Source: Jiella pelagia (lineage in GTDB: Bacteria > Pseudomonadota > Alphaproteobacteria > Rhizobiales > Rhizobiaceae). Taken from it: a stretch of DNA of 64,000 nt. The translations under genes and the position numbers were made by a program. Positions 26,097-35,220 of this stretch are shown one piece after another. The stretch spans positions 4,196,001 to 4,260,000 of the forward strand of contig NZ_CP114029.1 in the NCBI RefSeq assembly GCF_026898155.1. Reading direction: 5' to 3'. Below the pieces are notes generated by a model, which was given only the letters and a program-made list of their open reading frames with translations, did no database searches and was not told where the DNA came from. Every line of letters begins with the position of its first letter. Positions within the stretch are counted from its first letter, which is position 1.

Positions 26097-28322
26097 CTAC
26101 TGGGCGCGGGCAGGGGATGCCGCCACGGCGGAGGCCAGTTGGTCAGGCCCCAGCGGCTTCATCGCATCGAGCCGATCGGCGATGTCGGACAGAACGTCCT
26201 GCGTCTTGCGGGAGAGCGTTTCGGGGGCGGTCGGTCGCAGATCGTCCGCTTCGGACTTGGCGACTTCCTTGCTCTTGGCAGGGAAGGGGTTGTCGATGAA
26301 GGGAATCGGCTTCAGTTCGACGTTCTGATGGGCGGCCTCCATGAAGCGCTGCCAGGTCAACGCCGGCAGCGAGCCGCCGGTCAGGCGGTTGGTCGGGCCG
26401 AAACTGTCGTTGCCGAACCAGACGGCGCCGACGAAATTGCCGGTGAATCCGACGAACCAGCCGTCGCGATAGGACTGGGTGGTGCCGGTCTTGCCGCCGA
26501 CGCGGGTCATCGGCAACTGCGCCTTGCGGGCGGTGCCGTGTTCGGTCACCCCGACGAGCATCTCGTTCATGTATTGCGTCGCTTGCTCCGACAGGATGCG
26601 CTGGCGAGGCGGCATGTCGTTGCGCGCGTCCCATACGACCTGGCCGGTCGGATCCATCAGCTGCTGGATGGCATGGCGGTTGGGGTTCATGCCGCCATTG
26701 GCGAAGACTGTGTAGGCCGTCGCCTGGTCCATCACCGTCACCTCGCTGGTGCCGAGCGCCATGGTCTTGTCGCCTCGCAGGTTCGATTCGATGCCCATGG
26801 CCTTGGCGGTCTTCACCGTGTTGTCGAAGCCGACCTTCTGGTAGAGCTTGACCGCCGGCACGTTGAGCGAGCGGGCCAGCGCATTGGCGAGTGTCACACG
26901 GCCGGCAAAGGAGCGACCATAGTTCTGCGGCGACCATTTGCCGATGGTGAGCGGGCTGTCGACGATGGTATCCGACGGCTTCATGCCCTCCTGCATGGCC
27001 GTCGCATAGACATAGACCTTGAAGGACGAGCCCGGTTGGCGCAGCGCCCGCGTCGCGCGGTTGAACTGCGAGACGCCATAATCGCGGCCGCCGACGATCG
27101 CCCTGACGCTGCCGTCGGACGCGAGCACCACCATCGCCGCCTCGCCGACATCGTAGGTCTTGCCGTATTGGCGCAGGTTGTATTCCACCGCCTCGTCGGC
27201 GAGCTTCTGCAGGTCGAGATCGATGGTCGTGCGGGCGGTGAAATTGCGCTGCTTCATGTCGCTTTGGCGGGCGATGCGCTGCACCTCCTCGAAGGCGTAG
27301 TCGAGGAAGTAGTCCGGCGAGGGGGTGGAGGAGCGGTCGATCGCCGTCGCCGGCTGCCGCCGCGCGGCGATCACCTGGCCCTCGGTCAGGAAGCTCGCCT
27401 GGACCATGTTGGTCAGGACTTCGTTGGCCCGCGCCCGAGCCGCCGGCAGGTTGATGTGGGGCGCGTATTTCGCCGGCGCCTTGAACAGGCCCGCCAGCAT
27501 CGCCGCCTCGGCCAGCGAGACGTCGCGGATGTTCTTGCCGAAATAGAACTCGGAGGCAGCCGCCGCCCCGAAGCTGCCGCCGCCCATATAGGCGCGGTCG
27601 AGATACATCGCGAGGATCTGCCGCTTGGAATAGTGCGACTCGAGCCACAAGGCGAGAAAGGCCTCCTTGATCTTGCGATCGAGGCTTCGCTCGTTGGTCA
27701 GGAACAGGTTCTTGGCGAGCTGCTGGGTCAGCGTCGAGCCGCCCTGGACGACGCCGCCGGCCTGGGCGTTGACGGTCATGGCGCGCATCAGGCCGAGGAA
27801 GTCGATGCCGAAATGATCGAAGAAGCGGCGGTCCTCGGTGGCGAGCAGCGCCTTGATGAAGCTGTCCGGCATCTCGTCGATCGGCACCGCCGCGGCGCGC
27901 AGGATGCCGCGCCGGCCAATCTCCTCGCCGTGCTTGTCGAGGAACTGTACCGAATAGTCGCTCTCCTGCGGCAGGCCGTTCTTGGTCATCTTGATCGCCG
28001 GTTGGGCGAGGGCGAAGAGAATGACGAAACCGACGAGGCCGAGGGTCAGCCCCTCGCAGGCGACTTCCACCAGCACCCGGTTGAAGCCGCGGGCGCGGAA
28101 CTTGCGCGAGACGATGGTGACGCCTTCCCACCAGGCGACAAAAGCGTGATAGGAGCGCCAGAGGCTCGAATCGATCCAGGCATCGACCTCGATGAGGCGC
28201 GAGGGCTGCCGGCGCTTTCGGGGTTGATTCGTCTCGTTCTGCACGGCCCAGCCAATCATATGGGGCCACGCGCGCAGGCCGGGCGCGCAGACTGCGCTCC
28301 CTCCCACGATCATCATGGCCAT
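26097..28322 (-). CDS. Class A penicillin-binding protein (glycosyltransferase plus transpeptidase)
   Basis: A 741-aa bifunctional peptidoglycan synthase of the PBP1A group. One membrane helix at about 95-115 (LGLVGFVILFALAQPAIKM) precedes the GT51 domain with A-T-E-D-R-R-F-F-D-H-F-G-I-D and G-G-S-T-L-T-Q-Q-L-A-K-N. The transpeptidase domain has R-Q-P-G-S-S-F-K (S-x-x-K), A-R-S-L-N-V-P (S-x-N) and G-G-K-T-G-T-T (K-T-G). The start may be 28322 or the methionine at 28256. An antisense open frame of 846 codons across it is a shadow of GC-rich codon use. Confidence 0.93.
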   Translation of the reverse strand: MAMMIVGGSAVCAPGLRAWPHMIGWAVQNETNQPRKRRQPSRLIEVDAWIDSSLWRSYHAFVAWWEGVTIVSRKFRARGFNRVLVEVACEGLTLGLVGFVILFALAQPAIKMTKNGLPQESDYSVQFLDKHGEEIGRRGILRAAAVPIDEMPDSFIKALLATEDRRFFDHFGIDFLGLMRAMTVNAQAGGVVQGGSTLTQQLAKNLFLTNERSLDRKIKEAFLALWLESHYSKRQILAMYLDRAYMGGGSFGAAAASEFYFGKNIRDVSLAEAAMLAGLFKAPAKYAPHINLPAARARANEVLTNMVQASFLTEGQVIAARRQPATAIDRSSTPSPDYFLDYAFEEVQRIARQSDMKQRNFTARTTIDLDLQKLADEAVEYNLRQYGKTYDVGEAAMVVLASDGSVRAIVGGRDYGVSQFNRATRALRQPGSSFKVYVYATAMQEGMKPSDTIVDSPLTIGKWSPQNYGRSFAGRVTLANALARSLNVPAVKLYQKVGFDNTVKTAKAMGIESNLRGDKTMALGTSEVTVMDQATAYTVFANGGMNPNRHAIQQLMDPTGQVVWDARNDMPPRQRILSEQATQYMNEMLVGVTEHGTARKAQLPMTRVGGKTGTTQSYRDGWFVGFTGNFVGAVWFGNDSFGPTNRLTGGSLPALTWQRFMEAAHQNVELKPIPFIDNPFPAKSKEVAKSEADDLRPTAPETLSRKTQDVLSDIADRLDAMKPLGPDQLASAVAASPARAQ

Positions 28323-28429
28323 TTTCGGCCGCGACTTGTGCGGCCATCGATGTCATCTTACGTCGTCCCCGAGCGCGGTTATAGGTCGACGCCGCGGAAA
28401 AATCTTCAAATCCACCGCATGGTTTCCCG

Positions 28430-28984
28430 ATGTCCGACGGCTTTCCCGATCACGATCCCGTGCCCTACTGGAAGGCAAAGTCTCTCGAAGAGATGTCGCC
28501 CGACGAGTGGGAACGGCTCTGCGACGGCTGCGGGCGCTGCTGCCTCAACAAGCTGGAGGACTGGGACACCGGCGAGATCGCCTGGACGGACGTTGCCTGC
28601 CGGCTGCTCGACGGCCATGCTTGCCAGTGCCGGCAATATGAGACCCGCCACGAGGTGGTGCCGGACTGCGTCGGCCTGACGCCGGAGGCGGTGCGTTCGC
28701 TCACCTGGCTACCGCCTTCCTGCGCCTACCGCCTCGTTTCGGAGGGGCGGGATCTCTATTGGTGGCACCACCTCGTCTCCGGCGACCGCGACACGGTGCA
28801 TCAGGCGGGTGTGTCCGTGCGCGACCGGACGGTGAGCGAAGAGGGGATCGAGCTGCAGGACTACGAGGACCACTTGGCGGAGTGGCCGGGGGAAGATGTG
28901 GATGCGCTGGAAGCCGAGGAGGGCGATGGGGTCGACCGGGCCGATAGTGGCCCGCCAGAGAAGAAATATGAAAATATTCCTTGA
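28430..28984 (+). CDS. YcgN family cysteine cluster protein
   Basis: A 184-aa cytosolic protein of the UPF0260/YcgN family. The cysteines form [14 protein letters not shown], later [11 protein letters not shown] and V-P-D-C-V, and the family strings [11 protein letters not shown] and W-H-H-L-V-S-G-D are present. It presumably binds a metal or iron-sulfur cluster; no role is proven. Divergent from the penicillin-binding protein gene and just upstream of the gene transfer agent cluster. Confidence 0.9.
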   Translation: MSDGFPDHDPVPYWKAKSLEEMSPDEWERLCDGCGRCCLNKLEDWDTGEIAWTDVACRLLDGHACQCRQYETRHEVVPDCVGLTPEAVRSLTWLPPSCAYRLVSEGRDLYWWHHLVSGDRDTVHQAGVSVRDRTVSEEGIELQDYEDHLAEWPGEDVDALEAEEGDGVDRADSGPPEKKYENIP

Positions 28985-29009
28985 CTGCGTGACGGTCGTC
29001 CTGTAGGGT
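28981..29009 (+). promoter_or_regulatory. Candidate sigma-70 promoter of the GTA cluster
   Basis: TTGACT and TAGGGT separated by 17 bases lie directly after the ycgN-like stop, in a short AT-rich stretch, and point into the gene transfer agent cluster. Spacing and -35 are good; the -10 is weak. Confidence 0.4.
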
Positions 29010-29126
29010 TCAGACATCATCGAAAATCTGTTGGCGGCACCGGGCGACCGGGGCCGCTTTTTCGTTTCCGGCGTGGCGCGGCAGCTTTGGCTGCGGCGAC
29101 GGAGGCGACTGTGGTTCGGGGAGCTG

Positions 29127-29576
29127 ATGGCGGAGCTGTTGTCGGACCGGTTGTTCGCGCTGCTGATGCGCGAGGTGGAGCGTCTGGAGAGAGAGGATAA
29201 GGACGAGGGTCCTATATCCAAGGCGCGGGTCGACGACGATGCCGGCGCGCCGACGGCGAAATCGAGGGCACCGGGGCGGGGGAGCTTCAAGGAGCGGGCC
29301 GACGCGCTGAGCCTTTTGACCCGGACGCTGGAGAAGCTCCTAGAGTTGCGCGTCCTGGAGGCGAGCGCTGGCCGGGACGACGAGACGGAGACGCTGCGGC
29401 TGCGCGAGGAATTCATGCGCCGGCTGCGCTCGCTCGATGCGCGGCGCATCGGCGGGCCGAGGCTGTTCGCCGGCGACGGCGAGACGGGAGCAAAGCCGGC
29501 GACGGTGAAGGCAGCGAAAGGACGTGCACGACAGGCGAAACCGAAGGCGAGCGGTCGAGGCGCCGATGGCGGATAA
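29127..29576 (+). CDS. GTA gene 1-position protein, possible small terminase-like
   Basis: A 149-aa protein from ATG 29127 (MAELLSDRLFALLMREVERL), behind GGGGAG; a TTG at 29031 would add 32 codons rich in arginine. The sequence is highly charged, with a helical centre (RADALSLLTRTLEKLLELRV) and a basic C-terminal tail, compatible with a DNA-binding or small terminase-like role. It sits in the g1 position in front of the large terminase and overlaps it by 11 bases. Assignment rests on position and composition, not on a motif. Confidence 0.6.
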   Translation: MAELLSDRLFALLMREVERLEREDKDEGPISKARVDDDAGAPTAKSRAPGRGSFKERADALSLLTRTLEKLLELRVLEASAGRDDETETLRLREEFMRRLRSLDARRIGGPRLFAGDGETGAKPATVKAAKGRARQAKPKASGRGADGG

Positions 29577-30909
29577 CGGAGACGAGGAGCCGCTCGGCGA
29601 AGAAGAGGGGCCGCTGACCGAGACTGAATTCTGGAGCAAGACGGGCAAGCTGATCGGGCGCCAGCAGGGATCGGTGCTGAAGCATCCGCCGGCTCCTTGG
29701 GTCGAGGTTGCTCGTCCCGCGCAGCTGCCGCCGCAGGGCGGTTGGCGGCAATGGCTGATTGTCGGCGGGCGGGGCTCGGGCAAGACACGGGCGGGCGCCG
29801 AATGGGTGAAGGCGATGGCGGCGGGCGAAAGCCCGTTTGCGACGCGGCCGCACATGCGGATCGGCCTTCTCGCCGAGACGCTGGCCGATGCCCGGGAGGT
29901 GATGATCGACGGGGAAAGCGGGCTTCTCGCCGTCGCCGGCCAGCCGCGCCCGGTCTTCGAGGCGAGCCGGCGGCGGCTGGTGTTTGCCAACGGGGCGATC
30001 GCCCAGATGTTCTCGTCCGAGGACCCTGACGCACTGCGCGGCTATCAGTTCGATCTCGCCTGGGGCGACGAACTGGCGAAATGGGTGCATGGCGAGGCGT
30101 GCTTCGACAATCTGCAGCTGGCGCTGCGGCTTGGCGAGACGCCGCGGGCGCTGTTTACCACGACGCCGCGGCCGCTCCCGCTCTTGAAGCGGCTGATGGC
30201 CGATCCGCAGACCGCGACGACGCACATGAAGACGGCGGAGAACGCCGGGAATCTCGCGCCGGGATTTCTCGCCGCGATGAGCCAGCGCTACGGCGCGACG
30301 CGGCTGGGCCGGCAGGAACTCGACGGCGAAATTCTCGGCGTTCGTGAGGACGCTCTATTCGACATTGCGCGGATCGAGCGCGAACGCTGCGACGTGCCGG
30401 GCGAACTGGAACGGATTGTCGTCGCGATCGATCCGCCGGCGACGTCGACGAAGCGATCCGACGCCTGCGGCATCGTTGCGGCGGGGCGGGGCGCCGACGG
30501 GATGATCTACGTCCTTGCCGACAAGAGCCGCAGACGCGCCAAGCCGCATGAATGGGCGGGCGCGGCGATCGGGCTCTACCAGGCGCTGCAGGCCGACCGG
30601 ATCGTCGCCGAGGTAAACCAGGGCGGCGACATGGTCGAGGCGGTGATCCGGGCGGCGGCGCCGGAGACGCCATTCCAGGCGGTCCGGGCGAGCCGCGGCA
30701 AGTGGCTGCGGGCCGAGCCGGTCGCCGCGCTCTACGAACGGGGGCGTGTGCGCCATGCCGGGCGGTTCCCCGAACTCGAGGACGAGATGGCGGATTTCGG
30801 CGCGGACGGGTTGTCGGGCGGGCGGTCTCCGGACCGGCTCGACGCGCTGGTCTGGGCGGTGAACGCGCTGGCGGGTGGGGGTGAGGCGCCGCGGATCAGG
30901 GGGCTTTGA
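29566..30909 (+). CDS. GTA large terminase (DNA packaging protein, g2)
   Basis: A 447-aa phage-type large terminase. Walker A is V-G-G-R-G-S-G-K-T-R-A-G, Walker B is F-D-L-A-W-G-D-E-L-A-K-W, the coupling motif F-T-T-T-P-R-P follows, and the nuclease domain begins at V-V-A-I-D-P-P with S-D-A-C-G-I-V and closes with S-P-D-R-L-D-A-L-V-W-A. In gene transfer agents it fills capsids with random host DNA. The start ATG 29566 is preferred; the frame extends to 29524. A repeat-bearing gap separates it from the portal gene. Confidence 0.93.
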   Translation: MADNGDEEPLGEEEGPLTETEFWSKTGKLIGRQQGSVLKHPPAPWVEVARPAQLPPQGGWRQWLIVGGRGSGKTRAGAEWVKAMAAGESPFATRPHMRIGLLAETLADAREVMIDGESGLLAVAGQPRPVFEASRRRLVFANGAIAQMFSSEDPDALRGYQFDLAWGDELAKWVHGEACFDNLQLALRLGETPRALFTTTPRPLPLLKRLMADPQTATTHMKTAENAGNLAPGFLAAMSQRYGATRLGRQELDGEILGVREDALFDIARIERERCDVPGELERIVVAIDPPATSTKRSDACGIVAAGRGADGMIYVLADKSRRRAKPHEWAGAAIGLYQALQADRIVAEVNQGGDMVEAVIRAAAPETPFQAVRASRGKWLRAEPVAALYERGRVRHAGRFPELEDEMADFGADGLSGGRSPDRLDALVWAVNALAGGGEAPRIRGL

Positions 30910-31245
30910 GGGTTGCAGGCTTCAGGGGAGGCGGGTGGGCTCGTGCGTTCCTGTGAGGTTTGCGCCGAGGCAACCCCCCTCTGCCCTGCCGGGCATCTCC
31001 CCCACAAGGGAGGGAGATCGATCTCGCGCGACAGTCGCTCGCTCACCGACGGAAGTTTGCGGCTGGCGCCGTTGTTGGAGGGCGCGAACGCCACCGCTGC
31101 TGATCTCCCCCGTGTGGGGGAGATGTCTGCCCTTCGACAGGCTCAGGAGGACAGACGGGGGCGCCTAAGGGCTCCCGCTTTGACGGGTTGCCGGCCGCGC
31201 CAACGGCGGAATCGCGGAACGCATACCAGAACATCGGAGCGACAC
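30910..31245. repeat. Rhizobial-type intergenic repeat between GTA g2 and g3
   Basis: The 336-base gap holds two inverted copies of a C-rich unit: 30973-31020 contains GCATCTCCCCCACAAGG, and 31101-31162 read in reverse contains ACATCTCCCCCACACGG, with about 80 bases between. Inside the second copy ATCTCCCCC-GTGT-GGGGGAGAT forms a 9-bp hairpin, and CTTCGACAGGCTCAGG is typical of such elements. Similar dispersed palindromic repeats are common between genes in rhizobia and their relatives. No coding frame is supported in the gap. Confidence 0.65.
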
Positions 31246-32460
31246 ATGGGACTTGCGGGAACGATCGCGGGCTGGCTCGGTGCGGCCTCTCGGCCGCCTG
31301 GCGAGGGCGCCTCCGCGGCGCCGGCCGAGCGGAAATCCAGCGCTACGGTGGCGGGAACGCTGGTGTTCACCGGCGGTGGCGACGGGGGATGGGTCGAGCG
31401 CTCCTATGCGGCGCTGGCGCGGGCCGGGTTCATGCAGAACCCGGTCGCCTATCGTTCGGTCAGGCTGATCAGCGAGGCGGCGGCGGCGATCCCGCTGCTG
31501 CTTCATGACGGCGACAGCGAGGTGAGCGAGCATCGGCTGCTGGAGTTGTTCCGGCGGCCGAACCCGATGACCGACGGGGCCGCTTTCGTCGAGGCGATCT
31601 GCGGCCATCTGCTTCTGTCCGGCAATGCCTATGTGGAGGCAGCGCTGATCGACGGCGAGGTGCGGGCGCTGCATCCCTTGAGGCCCGACCGGGTGCGGCT
31701 GATCGAGGGCACGGATGGCTGGCCGGAAGCCTACGAATATCGGGTGGGGTCGAGCGTCAGGCGGATCGCCGCCGAAGGTCCGGGCGGCGAGCCGGCGACG
31801 ATCCTGTCGCTGTCGCTGTTTCATCCGCTTTCCGACCATCGCGGCTTTCCGCCGCTCGGAGCGGCGCAGAATGCCCTCGACCTGCACAATGCCGCGGCGC
31901 GCTGGAACCGGGCGCTGCTGGAGAACTCGGCGCGGCCCTCCGGCGCGCTGATCTACAAGGCGGAAGGCGGTGGCAATCTGTCGCCCGACCAGTTCGACCG
32001 GCTGAAGAGCGAACTCGAGACTGGCTACTCCGGCGCGGCACGGGCTGGTCGGCCGCTGCTGCTCGAAGGCGGGCTCGACTGGAAGGCGATGGCGCTGACG
32101 CCCAAGGACATGGATTTCATCGAGGCGAAAAACGGCGCGGCGCGGGACATCGCGCTGGCCTTCGGCGTGCCGCCGATGCTGCTCGGGATCCCGGGAGACG
32201 CCACCTATTCGAACTACGCGGAAGCCAACCGGGCGCTCTTCCGCCTGACGGTGCTGCCCCTGGTGAAGCGGATCACCGGCGCGCTGGGCGCCTGGGTCGG
32301 AGCGCATCTCGGCGAGCCGGGTCTGACGCTGTCGGTCGATCTCGACGCCGTCGAGGGGCTCTCGGTCGAGCGCGAGGCCCTGTGGTCGCGGGTCGGGGCA
32401 GCGGAGTTTCTGACGCGGGGCGAAAAGCGGGAGGCGGTCGGCTATGGCCGGGAGGATTGA
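31246..32460 (+). CDS. GTA portal protein (g3)
   Basis: A 404-aa HK97-type portal protein. The start is ATG 31246 (MGLAGTIAGWLG) with GGAGCG upstream; the frame continues back through the repeat without family features. Typical blocks are M-Q-N-P-V-A-Y-R-S-V-R-L-I-S-E, L-L-L-S-G-N-A-Y-V-E-A, R-P-D-R-V-R and G-V-P-P-M-L-L-G-I-P-G-D-A-T-Y-S-N-Y. It forms the dodecameric DNA entry ring. The stop overlaps the protease gene by 17 bases. Confidence 0.93.
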   Translation: MGLAGTIAGWLGAASRPPGEGASAAPAERKSSATVAGTLVFTGGGDGGWVERSYAALARAGFMQNPVAYRSVRLISEAAAAIPLLLHDGDSEVSEHRLLELFRRPNPMTDGAAFVEAICGHLLLSGNAYVEAALIDGEVRALHPLRPDRVRLIEGTDGWPEAYEYRVGSSVRRIAAEGPGGEPATILSLSLFHPLSDHRGFPPLGAAQNALDLHNAAARWNRALLENSARPSGALIYKAEGGGNLSPDQFDRLKSELETGYSGAARAGRPLLLEGGLDWKAMALTPKDMDFIEAKNGAARDIALAFGVPPMLLGIPGDATYSNYAEANRALFRLTVLPLVKRITGALGAWVGAHLGEPGLTLSVDLDAVEGLSVEREALWSRVGAAEFLTRGEKREAVGYGRED

Positions 32461-32941
32461 GACACGCGGCGCTGCCGGGCTGGGCGCCTTTCAGGCGGCC
32501 CGGCCGATGGCCGGTTTCCCGATGCCGCCGCCGGCGCGTTTTTCCGGCTATGCCGCGATCTTCGGCGAGGTCGATCTTTCCGGCGACCGGATCGAGCCCG
32601 GCGCCTTCGCCGGCTCGCTGTTCGTCCGGCGGGCGAGCGAGGTGCGCATGCTCTGGCAGCATGATCCGGCACGGCCGGTCGGTCGCTGGATCGCGATCGC
32701 CGAGGACCGCACGGGGCTGAAGGTCATGGGCGAGTTCGCGCTCGACACGGTGGGCGGGCGCGAGGCCGCGGCGCTCGTGGCGGCAGGGGCGATCGACGGG
32801 CTGTCGATCGGCTTTCGAACCAAGCTCGCAAGGCGGGGAAGTGGCGGCGCCAGGCGGCGCCTCGTCACCGTCGATCTTTGGGAAATCTCGCTCGTGACCT
32901 TCCCGATGCAGGCGAGGGCCCGGCTCACGGTCATCGCCTGA
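32444..32941 (+). CDS. GTA prohead protease (g4)
   Basis: A 165-aa HK97 family prohead protease, which matures the capsid by cleaving the scaffold part of the major capsid protein. It shows F-S-G-Y-A-A-I-F-G-E-V-D-L-S-G-D-R-I, the catalytic histidine in M-L-W-Q-H-D-P, and G-L-S-I-G-F-R-T followed by D-L-W-E-I-S-L-V-T-F-P-M. It overlaps the portal gene and lies 47 bases before the capsid gene, the usual order. Confidence 0.93.
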   Translation: MAGRIETRGAAGLGAFQAARPMAGFPMPPPARFSGYAAIFGEVDLSGDRIEPGAFAGSLFVRRASEVRMLWQHDPARPVGRWIAIAEDRTGLKVMGEFALDTVGGREAAALVAAGAIDGLSIGFRTKLARRGSGGARRRLVTVDLWEISLVTFPMQARARLTVIA

Positions 32942-32988
32942 GCCCTCCCGGACAGAATCCGCAGATCCCTTCAAAACAGGAGAACGAC

Positions 32989-34242
32989 ATGGACGAAACG
33001 GCGATCGCCGGCTTCGAGACGAAGACGGTCACCCCGGAGGTGCGGGGCCTGCAGGACGAGATGATGCGCCTCTTCGAAGGCTTTCGCGAGGCGAACGACA
33101 CGCGGCTCGAGGAGTTCGAGAAGCGCATGGCGAGCGACGTCGTGACGAGCGACAAGGTCGACCGGATCGCCGCCGCACTCGACGCGCAGAAGCAGACGAT
33201 CGAGCGGCTGACGCTGAAGGGCATGCGCCCGGCGCTCGGCAGCGAGGAGCCGGCGCGGCGCAGCGAGGCGGCGAGCGAGCACAGGGGTGCCTTCGAACGC
33301 TACGTCAGAGGCGGCGACGAGGCGGCGCTCCGGCGCTTCGAGGAAAAGGCGATGTCGAGCCTGACGGGCGCCGATGGCGGCTTTCTGGTGCCCGACGAGA
33401 CCGAGACGGAGATCGGCCGGAGGCTGGCGGCGATCTCGCCGATCCGCTCGATCGCCTCGGTGCGGACGGTTTCGACGGCGGTGCTGAAGAAGCCCTTCGC
33501 CATCTCCGGCGCCGAAAGTGGCTGGGTCAGCGAGACTGCGGTGCGAAGCCAGACGGATGCGCCGCAGCTCGCCGAGCTGACCTTCCCGACCATGGAGCTC
33601 TACGCCATGCCGGCGGCGACTGCGGCGCTGCTCGACGACGCGGCCGTCGACATCGACCGCTGGATCGGCGAGGAGGTCGAGCAGGCCTTCGCCGCCCAGG
33701 AGGGCGCCGCCTTCGTCAATGGCGACGGCGTCGCCAAGCCGAAGGGCTTCATGACCTACACCAAGGCCGACGAGAGCGCCTGGACCTGGGGCAAGGTCGG
33801 GACGATCTCGACCGGCGCCGACGGCGGCTTCGTCGAGGGCGAGGCAGCCGATGCGCTGATCGACCTCGTCTACGCGCTGAAGGCCGGCTATCGCCAGAAC
33901 GCCAGCTTCGTGATGAACCGGCGCACCCAGGCGGCGGTGCGCAAGCTGAAGGACGAGGACGGCAACTATCTCTGGCTGCCGCCGGCCTCGGCCGGAGGGC
34001 GGGCGACGCTGATGGGCTTTCCCATCGTCGAGGCCGAAGAGATGCCGGACATGGCGGCGGGCGTCTCGGCCATCGCCTTCGGTGACTTCTCCCGTTTCTA
34101 CCTCGTCGTCGACCGGCAGGGCGTACGGGTATTGCGCGATCCCTACTCCGCCAAGCCTTACGTCCTGTTCTACACGACCAAGCGGGTGGGCGGCGGCATC
34201 CAGGATTTCGATGCGGCCAAGCTGCTCGACTTCTCGGCCTGA
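32989..34242 (+). CDS. GTA major capsid protein (g5)
   Basis: A 417-aa HK97-fold capsid protein, starting at ATG 32989 behind AGGAGAAC. Residues 1-90 are a charged helical scaffold region (MMRLFEGFREANDTRLEEFE) expected to be removed by the prohead protease; the capsid domain begins around the M-S-S-L-T-G-A-D-G-G-F-L-V-P-D motif and ends in V-G-G-G-I-Q-D-F-D-A-A-K-L-L. This gene contains the only intact GAGCTC that I find in the window (33595-33600), coding E-L in T-M-E-L-Y-A-M. Confidence 0.94.
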   Translation: MDETAIAGFETKTVTPEVRGLQDEMMRLFEGFREANDTRLEEFEKRMASDVVTSDKVDRIAAALDAQKQTIERLTLKGMRPALGSEEPARRSEAASEHRGAFERYVRGGDEAALRRFEEKAMSSLTGADGGFLVPDETETEIGRRLAAISPIRSIASVRTVSTAVLKKPFAISGAESGWVSETAVRSQTDAPQLAELTFPTMELYAMPAATAALLDDAAVDIDRWIGEEVEQAFAAQEGAAFVNGDGVAKPKGFMTYTKADESAWTWGKVGTISTGADGGFVEGEAADALIDLVYALKAGYRQNASFVMNRRTQAAVRKLKDEDGNYLWLPPASAGGRATLMGFPIVEAEEMPDMAAGVSAIAFGDFSRFYLVVDRQGVRVLRDPYSAKPYVLFYTTKRVGGGIQDFDAAKLLDFSA

Positions 34243-34286
34243 TCGAGGCTCGGCGAGCCGACCCTGACGGACTGACCCAAGAGAGG

Positions 34287-34315
34287 CCCGGCGCGATCCG
34301 CCGGGTCTTTCTCAT
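34287..34315 (+). terminator. Hairpin with T-rich tail after the capsid gene
   Basis: CCCGGCG-CGATC-CGCCGGG (34287-34305) is a 7-bp perfect stem followed by TCTTTCTCATTTC. It lies between g5 and g6 inside the GTA operon and could attenuate transcription so that the capsid protein is made in excess. Confidence 0.5.
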
Positions 34316-34327
34316 TTCTGGAGACTG

Positions 34328-34888
34328 ATGATGACGACGATCGACCTCGGCCTATCCGCCGAGCCGCTGGCGCTCGCCGAGGCGAAGGCCTGGGCGCGGA
34401 TCGAGCGCGACGACGAGGACGGGCTGATTGCCGGCCTTATTTCCGCGGGTCGTGAGGCGATCGAGCGGGAGACGGGGCTGGCGCTCGTCGCCCGCAGCTT
34501 TCGCCTGGCGCTCGATCCGGTACCTCCCGGCGGCTGGGTGGAGGCGACGCGGCGCCCGCTGGGTGAGATCGAAAGCGTCACCGCCTATGACGTTTCGGGC
34601 AATCCGGTGGTGTTCACCGCGGCGGAGGCCATCGCCGAACGGCCGCGGGGGACGGAGTGCATCCGGCTGTCGGGGGCCGTCATCGACGCGGCGGCGAACG
34701 GCGTCGAGATCGAATTCACCGCGGGGTTCGCGGAGGGCGAATGCCCGGCGGACCTCATTCTGGCGCTGAAGTCGATCGTTGCGGCGAGCTACGAGGCGCG
34801 GGCGCTGGTCGAGCCGGGGATGCAGCCGGCGCTTCGACCGGCGCTGGCCGAGCGGCTGCTCGCGCCCTATCGGCGGGTGCGGGTCTGA
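34328..34888 (+). CDS. GTA head-tail connector protein (g6)
   Basis: A 186-aa head-tail adaptor of the phiE125 gp8 / GTA g6 type: E-P-L-A-L-A-E-A-K-A-W-A-R-I-E, then I-S-A-G-R-E-A-I-E-R-E-T-G-L-A-L and E-F-T-A-G-F-A. Two adjacent ATG codons (34328 and 34331) follow GGAG. The stop overlaps the start of g7. Confidence 0.9.
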   Translation: MMTTIDLGLSAEPLALAEAKAWARIERDDEDGLIAGLISAGREAIERETGLALVARSFRLALDPVPPGGWVEATRRPLGEIESVTAYDVSGNPVVFTAAEAIAERPRGTECIRLSGAVIDAAANGVEIEFTAGFAEGECPADLILALKSIVAASYEARALVEPGMQPALRPALAERLLAPYRRVRV

Positions 34889-35220
34889 TGGCGCCCTTGT
34901 TTCTCGATCCGGGCGTCTTCAACCGCCGCGTCGCGCTGGACGAGCCCATCGTCGCTGCGGACGGCGCGGGCGGCGGCGAGACGAGCTGGCAGGAGGTGCG
35001 CGAACTCTCGGTGCGCATCGAGCCCTTGTCCGTCGCCTCGCGTGAACGCTTCGACCAGCGCGAGGCGACCGTGACGCATCGGGTGCTCTGCCGCGCCAAC
35101 AGCGTGGTCGAGCGCGGCATGTCGTTCAGGCTCGCCGGGCGGCGGCTGATCATTCTGTCGGCCCACGATCCGGACGAGAGCCGGCGCTATCTCGTCTGCC
35201 GCTGCGAGGAGGAGCGCTGA
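34888..35220 (+). CDS. GTA head closure / head-tail adaptor (g7)
   Basis: A 110-aa protein of the phage head-tail joining family: L-D-P-G-V-F-N-R-R-V-A-L-D-E-P near the N-terminus, W-Q-E-V-R-E-L-S-V-R-I-E-P-L, T-H-R-V-L-C-R and the end Y-L-V-C-R-C-E-E. ATG 34888 shares its first base with the stop of g6, and its own stop TGA shares a base with the next ATG at 35220. It would close the capsid after packaging. Confidence 0.85.
   Translation: MAPLFLDPGVFNRRVALDEPIVAADGAGGGETSWQEVRELSVRIEPLSVASRERFDQREATVTHRVLCRANSVVERGMSFRLAGRRLIILSAHDPDESRRYLVCRCEEER

Noticed and set aside
26139..28679. Very long open frame opposite the penicillin-binding protein gene
   Set aside because: It mirrors a clear gene with catalytic motifs on the other strand; long antisense frames are usual at this GC content and the translation has no domain.
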